A DNA stretch of 64,000 nt from Thalassobaculum_A sp040219615 (lineage in GTDB: Bacteria; Pseudomonadota; Alphaproteobacteria; Thalassobaculales; Thalassobaculaceae), in NCBI RefSeq assembly GCF_040219615.1, contig NZ_JAVJSE010000007.1, positions 62,001 to 126,000 on the forward strand, read 5' to 3'. Every line of letters begins with the position of its first letter. Within the stretch, counting starts at the first letter, position 1. The position numbers and the translations under genes were made by a program. Under the pieces are notes generated by a model. The model worked only from the letters and a program-made list of their open reading frames with translations. It did no database searches and had not been told where the DNA came from. Of the stretch, positions 8,434-16,546 are shown piece after piece.

Positions 8434-8768
8434 CGGTGGCGGCGAAGCGATGGCTGCTGTTCGACCTGGTCGTCGGTGCGGCCCTGGTCTGGCTGGTGTG
8501 GGCGCCGGGACCGCCGGATCGGCCGCCGGTCGCGCGACCCGCCGCAGTCCCGCCGGTCGCGGAGACGCCGGACCCAGCGGATCGCCTGTCGCCGCCGTTC
8601 CCGAGGGTGCAGCCGGACGATGCCGCGACGCCCATGCCAGGCGAACCGGCAGACCCGAACGACGCCCGAGTCGACTCTGCGCCCACCGCGCCGGCAACGG
8701 ACCGCGGTCGCCGCCTGCGGGCACTGGCGCGCGACGCCGAGGCGCTGTTCCTGCGCGGCCGGGAGTAG
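8430..8768 (+). CDS. Small single-pass membrane protein, possible stator partner
   Basis: The 112-residue protein has one N-terminal transmembrane helix (about residues 8-25, LLFDLVVGAALVWLVW, containing an Asp) and a Pro-rich periplasmic linker of about 60 residues, then a short charged helix ending in LFLRGRE. Topology and direct coupling (GTGA overlap) to the MotA/TolQ-like gene suggest it pairs with that channel, in the way ExbD or TolR pairs with ExbB or TolQ. It lacks a recognisable ExbD or OmpA-like domain. The GTG start was chosen from the overlap. Confidence 0.55.
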   Translation: MTVAAKRWLLFDLVVGAALVWLVWAPGPPDRPPVARPAAVPPVAETPDPADRLSPPFPRVQPDDAATPMPGEPADPNDARVDSAPTAPATDRGRRLRALARDAEALFLRGRE

Positions 8769-8771
8769 GCG

Positions 8772-9554
8772 ATGCGCCGCGGCCTGCACGCGCTGCTGTC
8801 GCCGCTGGGGCTGCTCGTCGCCGTGACCGTTGCGGCGGTGCTGCCCGTCCCCGATCCGTCGCCGGCGCCGCCGGTCGCCGAACCGGCGACCGGGCCCGGC
8901 CGGCCGGCGGCGCTCCGGCCGGTCGCCCTGCCGCCGCCGACCGTCCGTGCGACGGCGGTTCCCTCGGCGGCACGGCCGCCGGTCGGAGTCCGGAACCCGC
9001 CGGATGCCGACCCGGCCGGCCCGGCGCTGCGGCCGTCGGCGGCGGATGCCGGCCGCGGGCTGCTGCTGCTCGACCGGGTCCGGCAGGGCGACGGGCCTTC
9101 GGTCGAGATCGCGTGGCCGGACGACCGGGCGGCCCGCGAAACCTTGCGTCGGCACCTGCGGCATTGCGCGGGCTGGCAGGCCCTGCTGCTGGCGGACGGC
9201 CGGCTGTGGCGGGCCGCGGATCCGCCCGGGACTCCCTGGCGGTCGCCGGTCGGTTCGGTGTCGGGCCTGCTGCGGCGCCTCGACGGCCCGGCCGCCGACC
9301 CGGCGGCGGCGGCGGCGATCCGGGCCCGGCACGGCCTGGCCGGCGGGCGCCCGGTGGCGGCCGTCGCGCGCCGCTGGGACGCGCGGCTGCTGGGCGGGCT
9401 CGCCCGGCTGCTCGGTCCGGGCGCGACGGGCGCCCGGGTGCAGGCCCGCTATGCGCTCGACGGCGGCCGGCTGACGGTGGTCGAGATCCGGGCGGCGGGC
9501 CGGCCGGTGCCGGGGACGGTCGATCTCGGTCCGGTGTCGGAATGCCGGGGCTGA
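8772..9554 (+). CDS. Membrane-anchored periplasmic protein of unknown function
   Basis: The 260-residue protein has an N-terminal hydrophobic anchor (about residues 9-27), a Pro/Ala-rich linker to about residue 95 and a C-terminal domain (about 100-258) that begins GRGLLLLDRVRQGDGPSVEI. This anchor-linker-domain plan recalls TonB/TolA-type transducers, but no TonB C-terminal signature is visible. GGGAG is placed before the ATG. It overlaps the next gene by 13 bases. Confidence 0.55.
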   Translation: MRRGLHALLSPLGLLVAVTVAAVLPVPDPSPAPPVAEPATGPGRPAALRPVALPPPTVRATAVPSAARPPVGVRNPPDADPAGPALRPSAADAGRGLLLLDRVRQGDGPSVEIAWPDDRAARETLRRHLRHCAGWQALLLADGRLWRAADPPGTPWRSPVGSVSGLLRRLDGPAADPAAAAAIRARHGLAGGRPVAAVARRWDARLLGGLARLLGPGATGARVQARYALDGGRLTVVEIRAAGRPVPGTVDLGPVSECRG

Positions 9555-10216
9555 ACCCCGCGGCGGCGACAGGCCTGCTGGTGCTGGCCGGCTGCGTCCC
9601 GGTTGCCGGGCCGGCCGTGCGGCCGGCGACCGGGTGGGCCGACCCCGACGGCTGGGACGATCCGCCCGGCTGCGTCGTGGTCCTGCCGGCCGTCGTACCG
9701 CCTGAGATCGGGCTGACTGCGGCCCGGCTCGAGGAGGCCGTCGCGGGCCGGCTGTCCGGACGGATCGACCTGGTGCTCGGCCCCGGCCGCCGCGACGCCC
9801 TGAGCCGGCGGCTCGGCCTGGACCTCGGGCACCCGGTCGACCGCCGCCGGTTCGCCGCGCTCAGCGGCTGCCGGCATGCGGCCGCGACCCGCGCCTGGGG
9901 TGGCCGGGCCTGGGCGGTGGTGTGGTCGGAGACCCGGGTCGGACTGGATCTCGCGATCCTGCGGCTGACCGACGGCCGGCGGCTGTGGCAGGCGCGCGGA
10001 GAGGGGCGGCGCGGCGACGGCGGGGTGCCGGTGACGCCGTTGTCGGCGGCGGTCGCGGCCGGCCTGGCCGCCCGCGCCGCGCTCGACGACACGGCGATGG
10101 CGTCGGCTCTCGACGATGCGCTCCGGTCGGCGCTGCGGGGCCTGCCGGACTTCCGCGATCCTCAGGCCTTCGCCTCCAGGAACTCCAGGGTCAGGCCGTT
10201 GTCGTCGCGGAAATAG
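9542..10216 (+). CDS. Lipoprotein, CsgG/LpoB-like candidate, last gene of the envelope operon
   Basis: The 224-residue protein has a lipoprotein signal with lipobox VLAGC (Cys18). The mature part starts with a beta strand and helix (CVVVLPAVVPPE then TAARLEEAVAGRL), then VWSETRVGLDLAILRLTDGRRLW, like the core of CsgG/LpoB/DUF799-type lipoproteins. It would be the second such protein in the run, matching the first gene at 44. The gene begins inside the upstream gene. It converges on the VOC gene, whose coding region it overlaps by 55 bases, which makes the annotated last 18 residues less certain. Confidence 0.6.
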   Translation: MPGLNPAAATGLLVLAGCVPVAGPAVRPATGWADPDGWDDPPGCVVVLPAVVPPEIGLTAARLEEAVAGRLSGRIDLVLGPGRRDALSRRLGLDLGHPVDRRRFAALSGCRHAAATRAWGGRAWAVVWSETRVGLDLAILRLTDGRRLWQARGEGRRGDGGVPVTPLSAAVAAGLAARAALDDTAMASALDDALRSALRGLPDFRDPQAFASRNSRVRPLSSRK

Positions 10217-10614
10217 GCGACCCGTCGGCCGGCGTTCGGGCCCTGGTCGATGACGTAGACCTGGCCGAGCAGGCCGAGCCGGTGCTCGGCGGCGACCGCC
10301 AGGGCGGCGTCCATGTCGGCGACGTCCAGGGCCAGATGCGCGAAGCCGGCGTCGCACGGCCGGGGCGCGCTGGCGCCGCGGTCGGCCGGGGCCTGGTACT
10401 CGATGAGCTCGACCCGGTGCGCAGGCCCCTGCAGGAAGGCGATGGTGACGTCGCCGCCGGCCACCCCGGTGATCGCCGCGATCGCCGCCGGGTCGCGCGG
10501 CGCCTTCGACAGCAGTTCGAAGCCGAGACCGTCGCGGAACAGGGCGATGGCCCGGTCGAGGTCGCGCACCGTGAAGCTGGTGTGGTTGGTGCCGGTCACC
10601 TGCACGCTCGCCAT
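10162..10614 (-). CDS. VOC (glyoxalase/bleomycin-resistance) family protein
   Basis: The 150-residue single-domain vicinal-oxygen-chelate protein has two beta-alpha-beta-beta-beta repeats. The first starts at NHTSFTVRDLDRAIALFRD, the second at FAHLALDVADMDAALA, and the C-terminal metal-site strand is GLTLEFLEA. Candidate metal ligands are His15, Glu72, His95 and Glu146, giving a fold typical of lyases or dioxygenases acting on small metabolites. The start has AGGAGA about 6 bases upstream. It is divergent from a LysR gene at 10744, which probably regulates it. The substrate is unknown. Confidence 0.8.
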   Translation of the reverse strand: MASVQVTGTNHTSFTVRDLDRAIALFRDGLGFELLSKAPRDPAAIAAITGVAGGDVTIAFLQGPAHRVELIEYQAPADRGASAPRPCDAGFAHLALDVADMDAALAVAAEHRLGLLGQVYVIDQGPNAGRRVAYFRDDNGLTLEFLEAKA

Positions 10615-10743
10615 GGCCTTCTCCTGCCGCTCTTGCACCCGGGAAACGAAGCCCGGATCATATCGACCGGTCGCTCCGGGAGCGAGCCGCCTTGGCCCGG
10701 ACCGGCCGGCGGGACCGGGGGCGCAGGTGAGTCGGGGTCGCAG

Positions 10744-11640
10744 GTGAACTGGGACGATCTTCGGTATTTCCTGGCGGTGGCGGGCGAGGGCAGCCTGTCC
10801 GGGGCGGCGCGCGCGCTGCGGGTCAACCCGGCGACCGTCAGCCGGCATGTCGACGCGCTCGAGGAACGGTTCGCGGTCCGGCTGTTCGACCGCCGCCAGG
10901 ACGGCTACGGCCTGACCCCGGCCGGCGAGAAGCTGCTGGGGCGGGCCCGCGGCATCGAGTCCGAGATGTTCGCGCTCGGCCGGTCGTTCGACGCCGAGGA
11001 CCGCGGTCTCGCCGGCACCGTGACGGTCACCTCCACCGAGTCGCTGACCGTGCCGTTCCTGATCCGCAACCTGCCGCTGCTGGAGCAGCGGCATCCGGGG
11101 ATCCGCCTGCACCTGGTCAACGAGTACCGAATGCTGAACCTGTCGCGCCGCGAGGCCGACGTCGCGATCCGGCTGGCGCGGCCCGACCAGGGCGACCTGT
11201 CGATCCGCAAGATCGGGGTCATGGGCTTCGGCCTGTACGCCTCGCCGGCCTATCTGGCGGCCCATGGGGCGCCGCAGTCGGTCGCCGACCTGCGGAACCA
11301 TCGGGTGGTCGACTGGCTCGACGGCTTTCCCGAGAACGCCACCGTGCTGTGGCTGCGCAAGCAGCTCGGCGATGTCGCGCCGATCTTCTCGACCAACCCG
11401 GCCAGCGCGCGGCTGGCGGCGGCCCGGGTCGGCATGGGCATCGCGCTGGTACCCTGCATGATCGCCGAGGGTATCGACGACGTCGTGCGCCTGCTGCCGG
11501 ACGAGCCGATCCCGGGCGTCGACCTCTGGCTGCTGGTGCACCGTGACCTTGCACGCCTGGCCAAGGTGCGGGCGGTGCTGGACTTCATCTACGACCGCGC
11601 CCAGGCCGAGGCCGACCGTATCGCCGGTCTGTGCGGCTGA
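10744..11640 (+). CDS. LysR-family transcriptional regulator
   Basis: The 298-residue LysR regulator has a winged HTH at residues 3-62 (WDDLRYFLAVAGEGSLSGAA, then VNPATVSRHVDALEE) and a periplasmic-binding-like effector domain from about 90. The WDDLRYFLAV start is typical of the subgroup that controls neighbouring catabolic genes. It is divergent from the VOC gene with a 129-bp shared intergenic region, so autoregulation and control of that gene are likely. It starts with GTG. Confidence 0.85.
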   Translation: MNWDDLRYFLAVAGEGSLSGAARALRVNPATVSRHVDALEERFAVRLFDRRQDGYGLTPAGEKLLGRARGIESEMFALGRSFDAEDRGLAGTVTVTSTESLTVPFLIRNLPLLEQRHPGIRLHLVNEYRMLNLSRREADVAIRLARPDQGDLSIRKIGVMGFGLYASPAYLAAHGAPQSVADLRNHRVVDWLDGFPENATVLWLRKQLGDVAPIFSTNPASARLAAARVGMGIALVPCMIAEGIDDVVRLLPDEPIPGVDLWLLVHRDLARLAKVRAVLDFIYDRAQAEADRIAGLCG

Positions 11641-11947
11641 CCGTGCCGTCCGGGCCTCGGCACCGGGTCGAATTGATCGTCGGATGTCACGATTCCAACA
11701 GAAATTCGACCGGCGCCGGCCGCATCGGAAACAGTGGCGGCGAGTCCGGATTCCGGGTGCCGCGGTTGCGGCCGGCGGCGGCCGCTTGCTAGATTGATGG
11801 CCCGGGTGGATGCCATGCCGAGCGGGATACCTATCGAGGGTTGTGCATATTGTGTGGACAAGCCGCTACCTTTCGAGCAGGAACCATTTCGTTCCTATCC
11901 GGCGCTGGTTAAGCCAATTCCTGGATCTCACTTTCCGATCTGTAATC
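11641..11947. other. Intergenic region upstream of DUF1194 gene
   Basis: This 307-bp stretch is less GC-rich than its surroundings, especially 11840-11945. I see no RNA gene or clear promoter. The open frame continues upstream to an ATG at 11810, but its translation there lacks coding character. Confidence 0.5.
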
Positions 11948-12730
11948 GTGAGTGACGGTTGGGTTGTCGGCGCCCGGCACGCCGGATTCCGGTTTTCCAC
12001 AGGCCTCCTCGGGATCCTGGCCGTCTGGAGCCTCGGTGTTTCAGGCGTTCGAGCCGAGACCGTCGACCTCGAACTGGTGTTTGCGGCCGACGGCTCGGGC
12101 TCGATCGACGACGACGAACTGCGGCTGCAGCGCGACGGCTACGCTGCCGCGCTTTCGGATCCGAAAGTCCTGAACGCGATCGCGAGCGGAAGCCATGGCC
12201 GGATCGCCGTCGCCTACGTCGAATGGGGCAGCCCGGCGAGCCAGCACACCATCGTCGACTGGCGGGTGATTGCCGGCGCCGACGACGCCCGGGCGTTCGG
12301 CGAGGCCCTGCGGGCGGCACCGCGTGCGGCCTGGGGCTACAACTCGATCAGCGAGGCGATCGCCTACTCGGCCGACCTGATCCGCGGCAACGCTTTCGAC
12401 AGCGACCGCAAGGTGATCGACGTCTCGGGCGACGGCCCGCAGATCGGCGGCCGCCCCCTGGACCTGATCCGCGACATGGTGGTCGCCGAGGGTGTGACCA
12501 TCAACGCGCTGGTGGTCGCCAATCGCGGAGTCCGCAGCGGCCCGCGCGGCGAGCCCCTGGACGAGCACTACCGTAACGACGTGATCGGCGGGATCGGCGC
12601 CTTCGTGGTGGTGGCGGACGACGAGCGCGGCTTCACCCAGACCTTGCTCGGCAAGATGATCCGCGAGATCGTCGACGCCAATCCGACCGGCGCCCCTGCC
12701 CGCCGGCTTGCCGAACGGACCGGACGATGA
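11948..12730 (+). CDS. DUF1194 secreted von Willebrand factor A domain protein
   Basis: The 260-residue exported protein has a signal peptide ending near GVRAE35 and then a vWA-like domain whose MIDAS is visible as LVFAADGSGSIDDDE (DxSxS variant DGSGS). The later motif DRKVIDVSGDGPQIGG is typical of DUF1194, common in alphaproteobacteria. A role in metal-dependent protein adhesion is inferred from the fold. The GTG start gives a proper signal peptide; ATG 11810 would add 46 residues without one. Its stop overlaps the tusA-like start (ATGA). Confidence 0.8.
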   Translation: MSDGWVVGARHAGFRFSTGLLGILAVWSLGVSGVRAETVDLELVFAADGSGSIDDDELRLQRDGYAAALSDPKVLNAIASGSHGRIAVAYVEWGSPASQHTIVDWRVIAGADDARAFGEALRAAPRAAWGYNSISEAIAYSADLIRGNAFDSDRKVIDVSGDGPQIGGRPLDLIRDMVVAEGVTINALVVANRGVRSGPRGEPLDEHYRNDVIGGIGAFVVVADDERGFTQTLLGKMIREIVDANPTGAPARRLAERTGR

Positions 12731-12978
12731 CCGACGCTTCCGCCCCTGCGCCCACCCCGGCGAAGACCCTGGACGTGCGTGGCCTGAAATGCCCGCTGCC
12801 GGTGCTGAAGGCCCGCAAGGCGATCGGCGGCATCCCGGTCGGCGGGCTGCTGGAGGTGCTGGCCACCGATCCGGCCGCAATGCTCGACTTCCGGCACTAC
12901 GCCCGGCAGTCCGGCCACACCCTGGTCGAGGCCGAGGACGGCGAGGTGCTGCGCTTCGTTCTGCGGCGGGAAAGCTAG
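12727..12978 (+). CDS. tusA: TusA/SirA-family sulfurtransferase
   Basis: The 83-residue sulfur-carrier protein has the conserved CPLP motif (Cys22) after a DVRGLKC strand, the persulfide-carrying cysteine of TusA. Such proteins relay sulfur for tRNA thiolation, molybdopterin or sulfur oxidation. It is translationally coupled to the DUF1194 vWA gene. The pairing does not decide which sulfur pathway it serves. Confidence 0.88.
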   Translation: MTDASAPAPTPAKTLDVRGLKCPLPVLKARKAIGGIPVGGLLEVLATDPAAMLDFRHYARQSGHTLVEAEDGEVLRFVLRRES

Positions 12979-13856
12979 CCGCCGTTTCCGGACTCGGCCA
13001 GCGCCAGGAACCCCCGCACCGGCGGATGGTCCCGGCGCTCCGTGAGGCAGGCCACCACCAGCCTTACGTCGCTTCGGCAGGCGAGCGGTCGGTCGGTCAG
13101 GCGCGGGTCGTTGCCGGCCTCGCCGTCGAGCACCGCCGCGACGCCGAGCCCGGCCGCCACCGCTTCGCGCACCGCCTCGCGGCTGCCCAGCGACAGCCGC
13201 ACTACCGGGCGGACCGCGGCGGCGGCGCAGGCCCGGTCGAGGGCGCGCCGGGTCGCCGAGCCTTCCTCGCGACCGACCATCAGGGCGCCGTCCAGGTCGG
13301 CCGGCGACAGCGACCGTCGCCTGGCCCAGGGATGGCCGCGCGGCATCAGGATTCGGAGCCCCTGGTCCCGCAGCCGGTGGACGTGCAGGCCCGGCCGGGG
13401 AGTGGCGGAAAGCGACAGCACCGCGACGTCGACCCGGGAATCCTCGAGCGCCGCCATGGTCTCCGGCGCGTTGCCCATGCGCGCCTCGATCCGCACCCCC
13501 GGATAGCGGTCGGCGAACCCGGCCAGGATCGGGATCGCGGCGAACGGGCCGTCGGCGCCGATCCGCAGCGTGCCGAAGGTCAGGTCGGCCGCCCCCTGCA
13601 GGGTATCGGCGGCGTCCTGGTACAGCCGCTGCAGCCGGCTGGTGATCCGATGCAGGGCGCTGCCGGCCTCGGTCGGCGTCAGCCCGTCGGGCCCGCGCTC
13701 GAACAGCCGGACCCCGCGGTCGCGTTCCAGGGCGCGGACCTGCACGGTCACCGCGGGCTGGGTGAGGCCCAGGCGGCGGGCCGCCTCGGTCACGCTGCCG
13801 GTCTCGGCGACGGCGTGAAAGGCGCGCAACTGCTTGTCGGTGGGGGGCGGGATCAT
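12975..13856 (-). CDS. LysR-family regulator of the adjacent phosphonate genes
   Basis: The 293-residue LysR protein has a winged HTH at residues 6-65 (QLRAFHAVAETGSVTEAARR, LTQPAVTVQVRALE) and an effector domain from about 90. It is divergent from phnW with a 265-bp AT-richer gap, as for LysR regulators of 2-aminoethylphosphonate (AEP) degradation. AEP or phosphonoacetaldehyde is the likely inducer, by inference. The ATG was chosen so that the HTH starts at the usual distance. Its 3' end overlaps the tusA 3' end by 4 bases. Confidence 0.85.
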   Translation of the reverse strand: MIPPPTDKQLRAFHAVAETGSVTEAARRLGLTQPAVTVQVRALERDRGVRLFERGPDGLTPTEAGSALHRITSRLQRLYQDAADTLQGAADLTFGTLRIGADGPFAAIPILAGFADRYPGVRIEARMGNAPETMAALEDSRVDVAVLSLSATPRPGLHVHRLRDQGLRILMPRGHPWARRRSLSPADLDGALMVGREEGSATRRALDRACAAAAVRPVVRLSLGSREAVREAVAAGLGVAAVLDGEAGNDPRLTDRPLACRSDVRLVVACLTERRDHPPVRGFLALAESGNGG

Positions 13857-14121
13857 GCGGCCGGGACCGGCCCGGTCCGTCCCATGGAGGACCAGTCGCC
13901 GGTTTCTCCGGTTCTCCACACGATCGCCTGTTGGGGACCGAGGTCGCTGGTCCGCCCGACCTCGCCGGTATCCAAGCACCGCGAGTTTAACAAAGTCTCT
14001 GCATACACGGTTAACTCGCCACAAGAAAATTTATGATACGAGAAAAAATATCAATTCGATTTATGAAATGGAAGCGGCTATCCCAGTGCTGTCCTCGACA
14101 ACGCCCAGGCGGAGGCCCGAC
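13857..14121. promoter_or_regulatory. Divergent LysR/phnW control region
   Basis: The AT-rich core at 13980-14070 contains two exact copies of atttatga (14029-14036 and 14059-14066), 30 bp or three helical turns apart, and an imperfect dyad gagtttaac / gttaactc (13983-14018). Such phased sites fit LysR tetramer binding. GGCGGAGG at 14109-14115 is the phnW ribosome-binding site. Confidence 0.5.
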
Positions 14122-15240
14122 ATGACGGCGCGCGACCCCTATCTGCTGACCCCCGGCCCGGCCACCACCGCGGCCGCCACCAAGACCGCGATGCTGCGCG
14201 ACTGGGGGTCCTGGGACGGCGACTTCAAGGCGATCACCGCCCGGGTTCGGGACCGGCTGCTGGCGGTCGCCGAGGCCGACGACGACTACACCTGCGTGCC
14301 GATCCAGGGCAGCGGCACCTTCGCGGTCGAGGCGGCACTGGGGACCCTGGTGCCGGCCGGCGGCAAGGCCCTGGTGCTGGCCAACGGCGCCTACGGCAAG
14401 CGGGCCGCCGAGACCATGGCGCGGATCGGCCGAGACTTCGAGCTGTACGCCACCGCCGAGGACACGCCGCCGGATCCGGCCGAGGTCGACCGCATCCTGG
14501 CCGCCGATCCGGCGATCGGCCATGTGTTGCTGATCCACTGCGAGACCACGTCGGGCATCCTCAATCCGCTGGAGGCGATCGCCCGGGTGGTGTCGGCGCG
14601 CGGCCGGGCGCTGATCCTGGACGCCATGAGCACCTTCGGGGCGCTGCCGATCGCGACCGCCGCGCTCGGCATTGCCGCGGTGATCTCGTCGGCCAACAAA
14701 TGCCTGGAGGGCGTGCCCGGCATGGGCTTCGTGATCGCCCGCAAGGCCGACCTGAAGGCGGCCGCCGGCAACGCGCACTCGCTGTCGCTCGACCTCGCCG
14801 ACCAGTGGAGCTACATGGAGAAGAGCGGGCAGTGGCGGTTCACGCCGCCGACCCATGTGGTGGCGGCGCTCGACGTCGCCCTCGACCTGCACGCCGCCGA
14901 GGGCGGGACCGCGGCGCGCGGCGCCCGCTATGCCGCCAACCATCGCGCGGTGGTCGACGGGCTGCGCGCGCTCGGCATCGAGCCGCATATCCCGGACGCC
15001 CTGCAGTCGCCGATCATCGTGACGTTCCGCTGTCCGGAGGATCCGGCCTTCGCCTTCCAGCCGTTCTACGACCGCCTGAAGGCCGAGGGCTTCATCATCT
15101 ATCCGGGTAAGATGACCGCCGCCGAGACCTTCCGGATCGGCTGCATCGGCACCCTGACCCCGGCGGTCATGGACGAGGTGGTGGCGGCAGTGGGCCGGGT
15201 GCTGGACGCGCTCGGCGTCGCCCGCCGCAACGCCGCCTGA
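14122..15240 (+). CDS. phnW: 2-aminoethylphosphonate:pyruvate transaminase
   Basis: The 372-residue PLP enzyme converts AEP and pyruvate to phosphonoacetaldehyde and alanine. It has the PhnW N-terminus (LLTPGPATT), the substrate-side GSGTFAVEAALG segment, and the PLP lysine in SSANKCLEG (Lys193, against Lys194 in Salmonella PhnW). Its length is typical of the family. GGCGGAGG sits before the ATG. phnX follows 14 bp downstream, making a complete two-step AEP pathway. The open frame extends upstream to 13834, but that part lies in the regulatory gap. Confidence 0.95.
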   Translation: MTARDPYLLTPGPATTAAATKTAMLRDWGSWDGDFKAITARVRDRLLAVAEADDDYTCVPIQGSGTFAVEAALGTLVPAGGKALVLANGAYGKRAAETMARIGRDFELYATAEDTPPDPAEVDRILAADPAIGHVLLIHCETTSGILNPLEAIARVVSARGRALILDAMSTFGALPIATAALGIAAVISSANKCLEGVPGMGFVIARKADLKAAAGNAHSLSLDLADQWSYMEKSGQWRFTPPTHVVAALDVALDLHAAEGGTAARGARYAANHRAVVDGLRALGIEPHIPDALQSPIIVTFRCPEDPAFAFQPFYDRLKAEGFIIYPGKMTAAETFRIGCIGTLTPAVMDEVVAAVGRVLDALGVARRNAA

Positions 15241-15254
15241 GAGGGGACACGACG

Positions 15255-16070
15255 ATGGGCACGAACGGGCAGGCCGTGGACGCGGTGATCTTCGACTGGG
15301 CCGGCACGGTGGTCGACTTCGGCAGCCGGGCCCCGGCCGGCGCCTTCGTCGAGGTGTTCCGGCGGCACGGCGTCGACATCTCGGTCGCCGAGGCGCGCGG
15401 CCCGATGGGCGCCGAGAAGCGCACCCATGTCGCCGAGCTGCTGGCGGTCCCGGCGATCGCCGCGCGCTTCGAGAAGGCCCACGGCCACGCTCCCGGCGAG
15501 GCCGACATCGACGCCATCTACAAGGACTTCATCCCGCTGCAGATCGGCGTGCTGGAGGACTTCGCGGCGCTGATCCCGGGCACCGCCGAGACCGCGGCCT
15601 GGCTGCGCGGGCGCGGCGTCAGGATCGCCGGCAACACCGGCTACAACGCCGAGATGAGCGCGGTGAACGAGAAGCTGGCGGCCGGCCAGGGCTATGCCCC
15701 CGACGTCTGCGTCGCCGCCAGCGACGTGCCGCGCGGCCGCCCGGCGCCGGACATGGCGCTGAAATGCGCCCTCGACCTCGGGGTCTCCTCGGTCCGGCGC
15801 TGCGTCAAGGTCGACGATACCGTGCCGGGCATCCTGGAAGGCCTGAACGCCGGCATGTGGACGGTCGGGGTGACTGTCAGCGGCAACGAGGTCGGCCTGT
15901 CGCAGGCCGAGTGGGAAGCCCTTCCGGCGGCCGAGCAGGACCGGATGCGCCGGGCCGCGACCAGGCGGCTGGCCGCGGCCGGCGCCCACTACGTCATCGA
16001 CTCGGTGGCCGATCTGCCGGGCGTGATCGAGACCATCGAGCGGCGCCTGGCGGCCGGCGACCGGCCCTGA
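15255..16070 (+). CDS. phnX: Phosphonoacetaldehyde hydrolase (phosphonatase)
   Basis: The 271-residue HAD-superfamily enzyme cleaves the C-P bond of phosphonoacetaldehyde to acetaldehyde and phosphate. The nucleophile is Asp14 in DWAGT, the Schiff-base lysine is in GPMGAEKRTH (Lys55), and the HAD acidic motif is in VKVDDTVPG. AGGGGA precedes the ATG by 8 bases. It is cotranscribed with phnW, and the product supplies phosphate and acetaldehyde. Confidence 0.95.
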   Translation: MGTNGQAVDAVIFDWAGTVVDFGSRAPAGAFVEVFRRHGVDISVAEARGPMGAEKRTHVAELLAVPAIAARFEKAHGHAPGEADIDAIYKDFIPLQIGVLEDFAALIPGTAETAAWLRGRGVRIAGNTGYNAEMSAVNEKLAAGQGYAPDVCVAASDVPRGRPAPDMALKCALDLGVSSVRRCVKVDDTVPGILEGLNAGMWTVGVTVSGNEVGLSQAEWEALPAAEQDRMRRAATRRLAAAGAHYVIDSVADLPGVIETIERRLAAGDRP

Positions 16071-16086
16071 GGCGCCGCACCGAGGC

Positions 16087-16464
16087 TCACTTCACGACGA
16101 TCCAGTAGCTCTCGTCGCCGGTCGCCGTCAGCGAATTGCTGCAGTACGACCAGACGTCGGTCCGGGACTTCGCCCCGGCCGGCGAGACCGCCGAGCCGCA
16201 GTAGCGCACGAACGACCGGGCACCGGCCGGCCGGGTCTTCGCCGTGGGATCCAGAACCAGCGCCACCTCGGTGAAGCCCGGGCAGCCGGTGTACACCGTC
16301 ATCGGGACCGCCGGGCCGGAGCGGGCGCCCTCGGCCGGCTTCAGGAAGCTGGTCTCGGCCTTGCCGCAGGTCAGCGAGGTGGTGCCGGCGGTCGCCGGCA
16401 GCGCGGCGAGCGTGGCGGAGGCGAGCAGGCCGCCGGCTGCGGCGATCAGGATGCGTCGGATCAT
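16087..16464 (-). CDS. Small secreted Cys-containing protein
   Basis: The 125-residue protein has a signal peptide (about 1-27) and at least four Cys in the mature part (C33, C60, C89, C108), which probably form disulfides. The rest is beta-rich (MTVYTGCPGFTEVALVLD). The family was not recognised. It is monocistronic, with a weak G-rich ribosome-binding site. Confidence 0.65.
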   Translation of the reverse strand: MIRRILIAAAGGLLASATLAALPATAGTTSLTCGKAETSFLKPAEGARSGPAVPMTVYTGCPGFTEVALVLDPTAKTRPAGARSFVRYCGSAVSPAGAKSRTDVWSYCSNSLTATGDESYWIVVK

Positions 16465-16546
16465 GGTGCGTTACCCCCGGGATGTCGATCCGCGCACCAT
16501 GCCGGAGGACGATGACAGGGGCGTGACGGATCGGTTACGCACCGGC

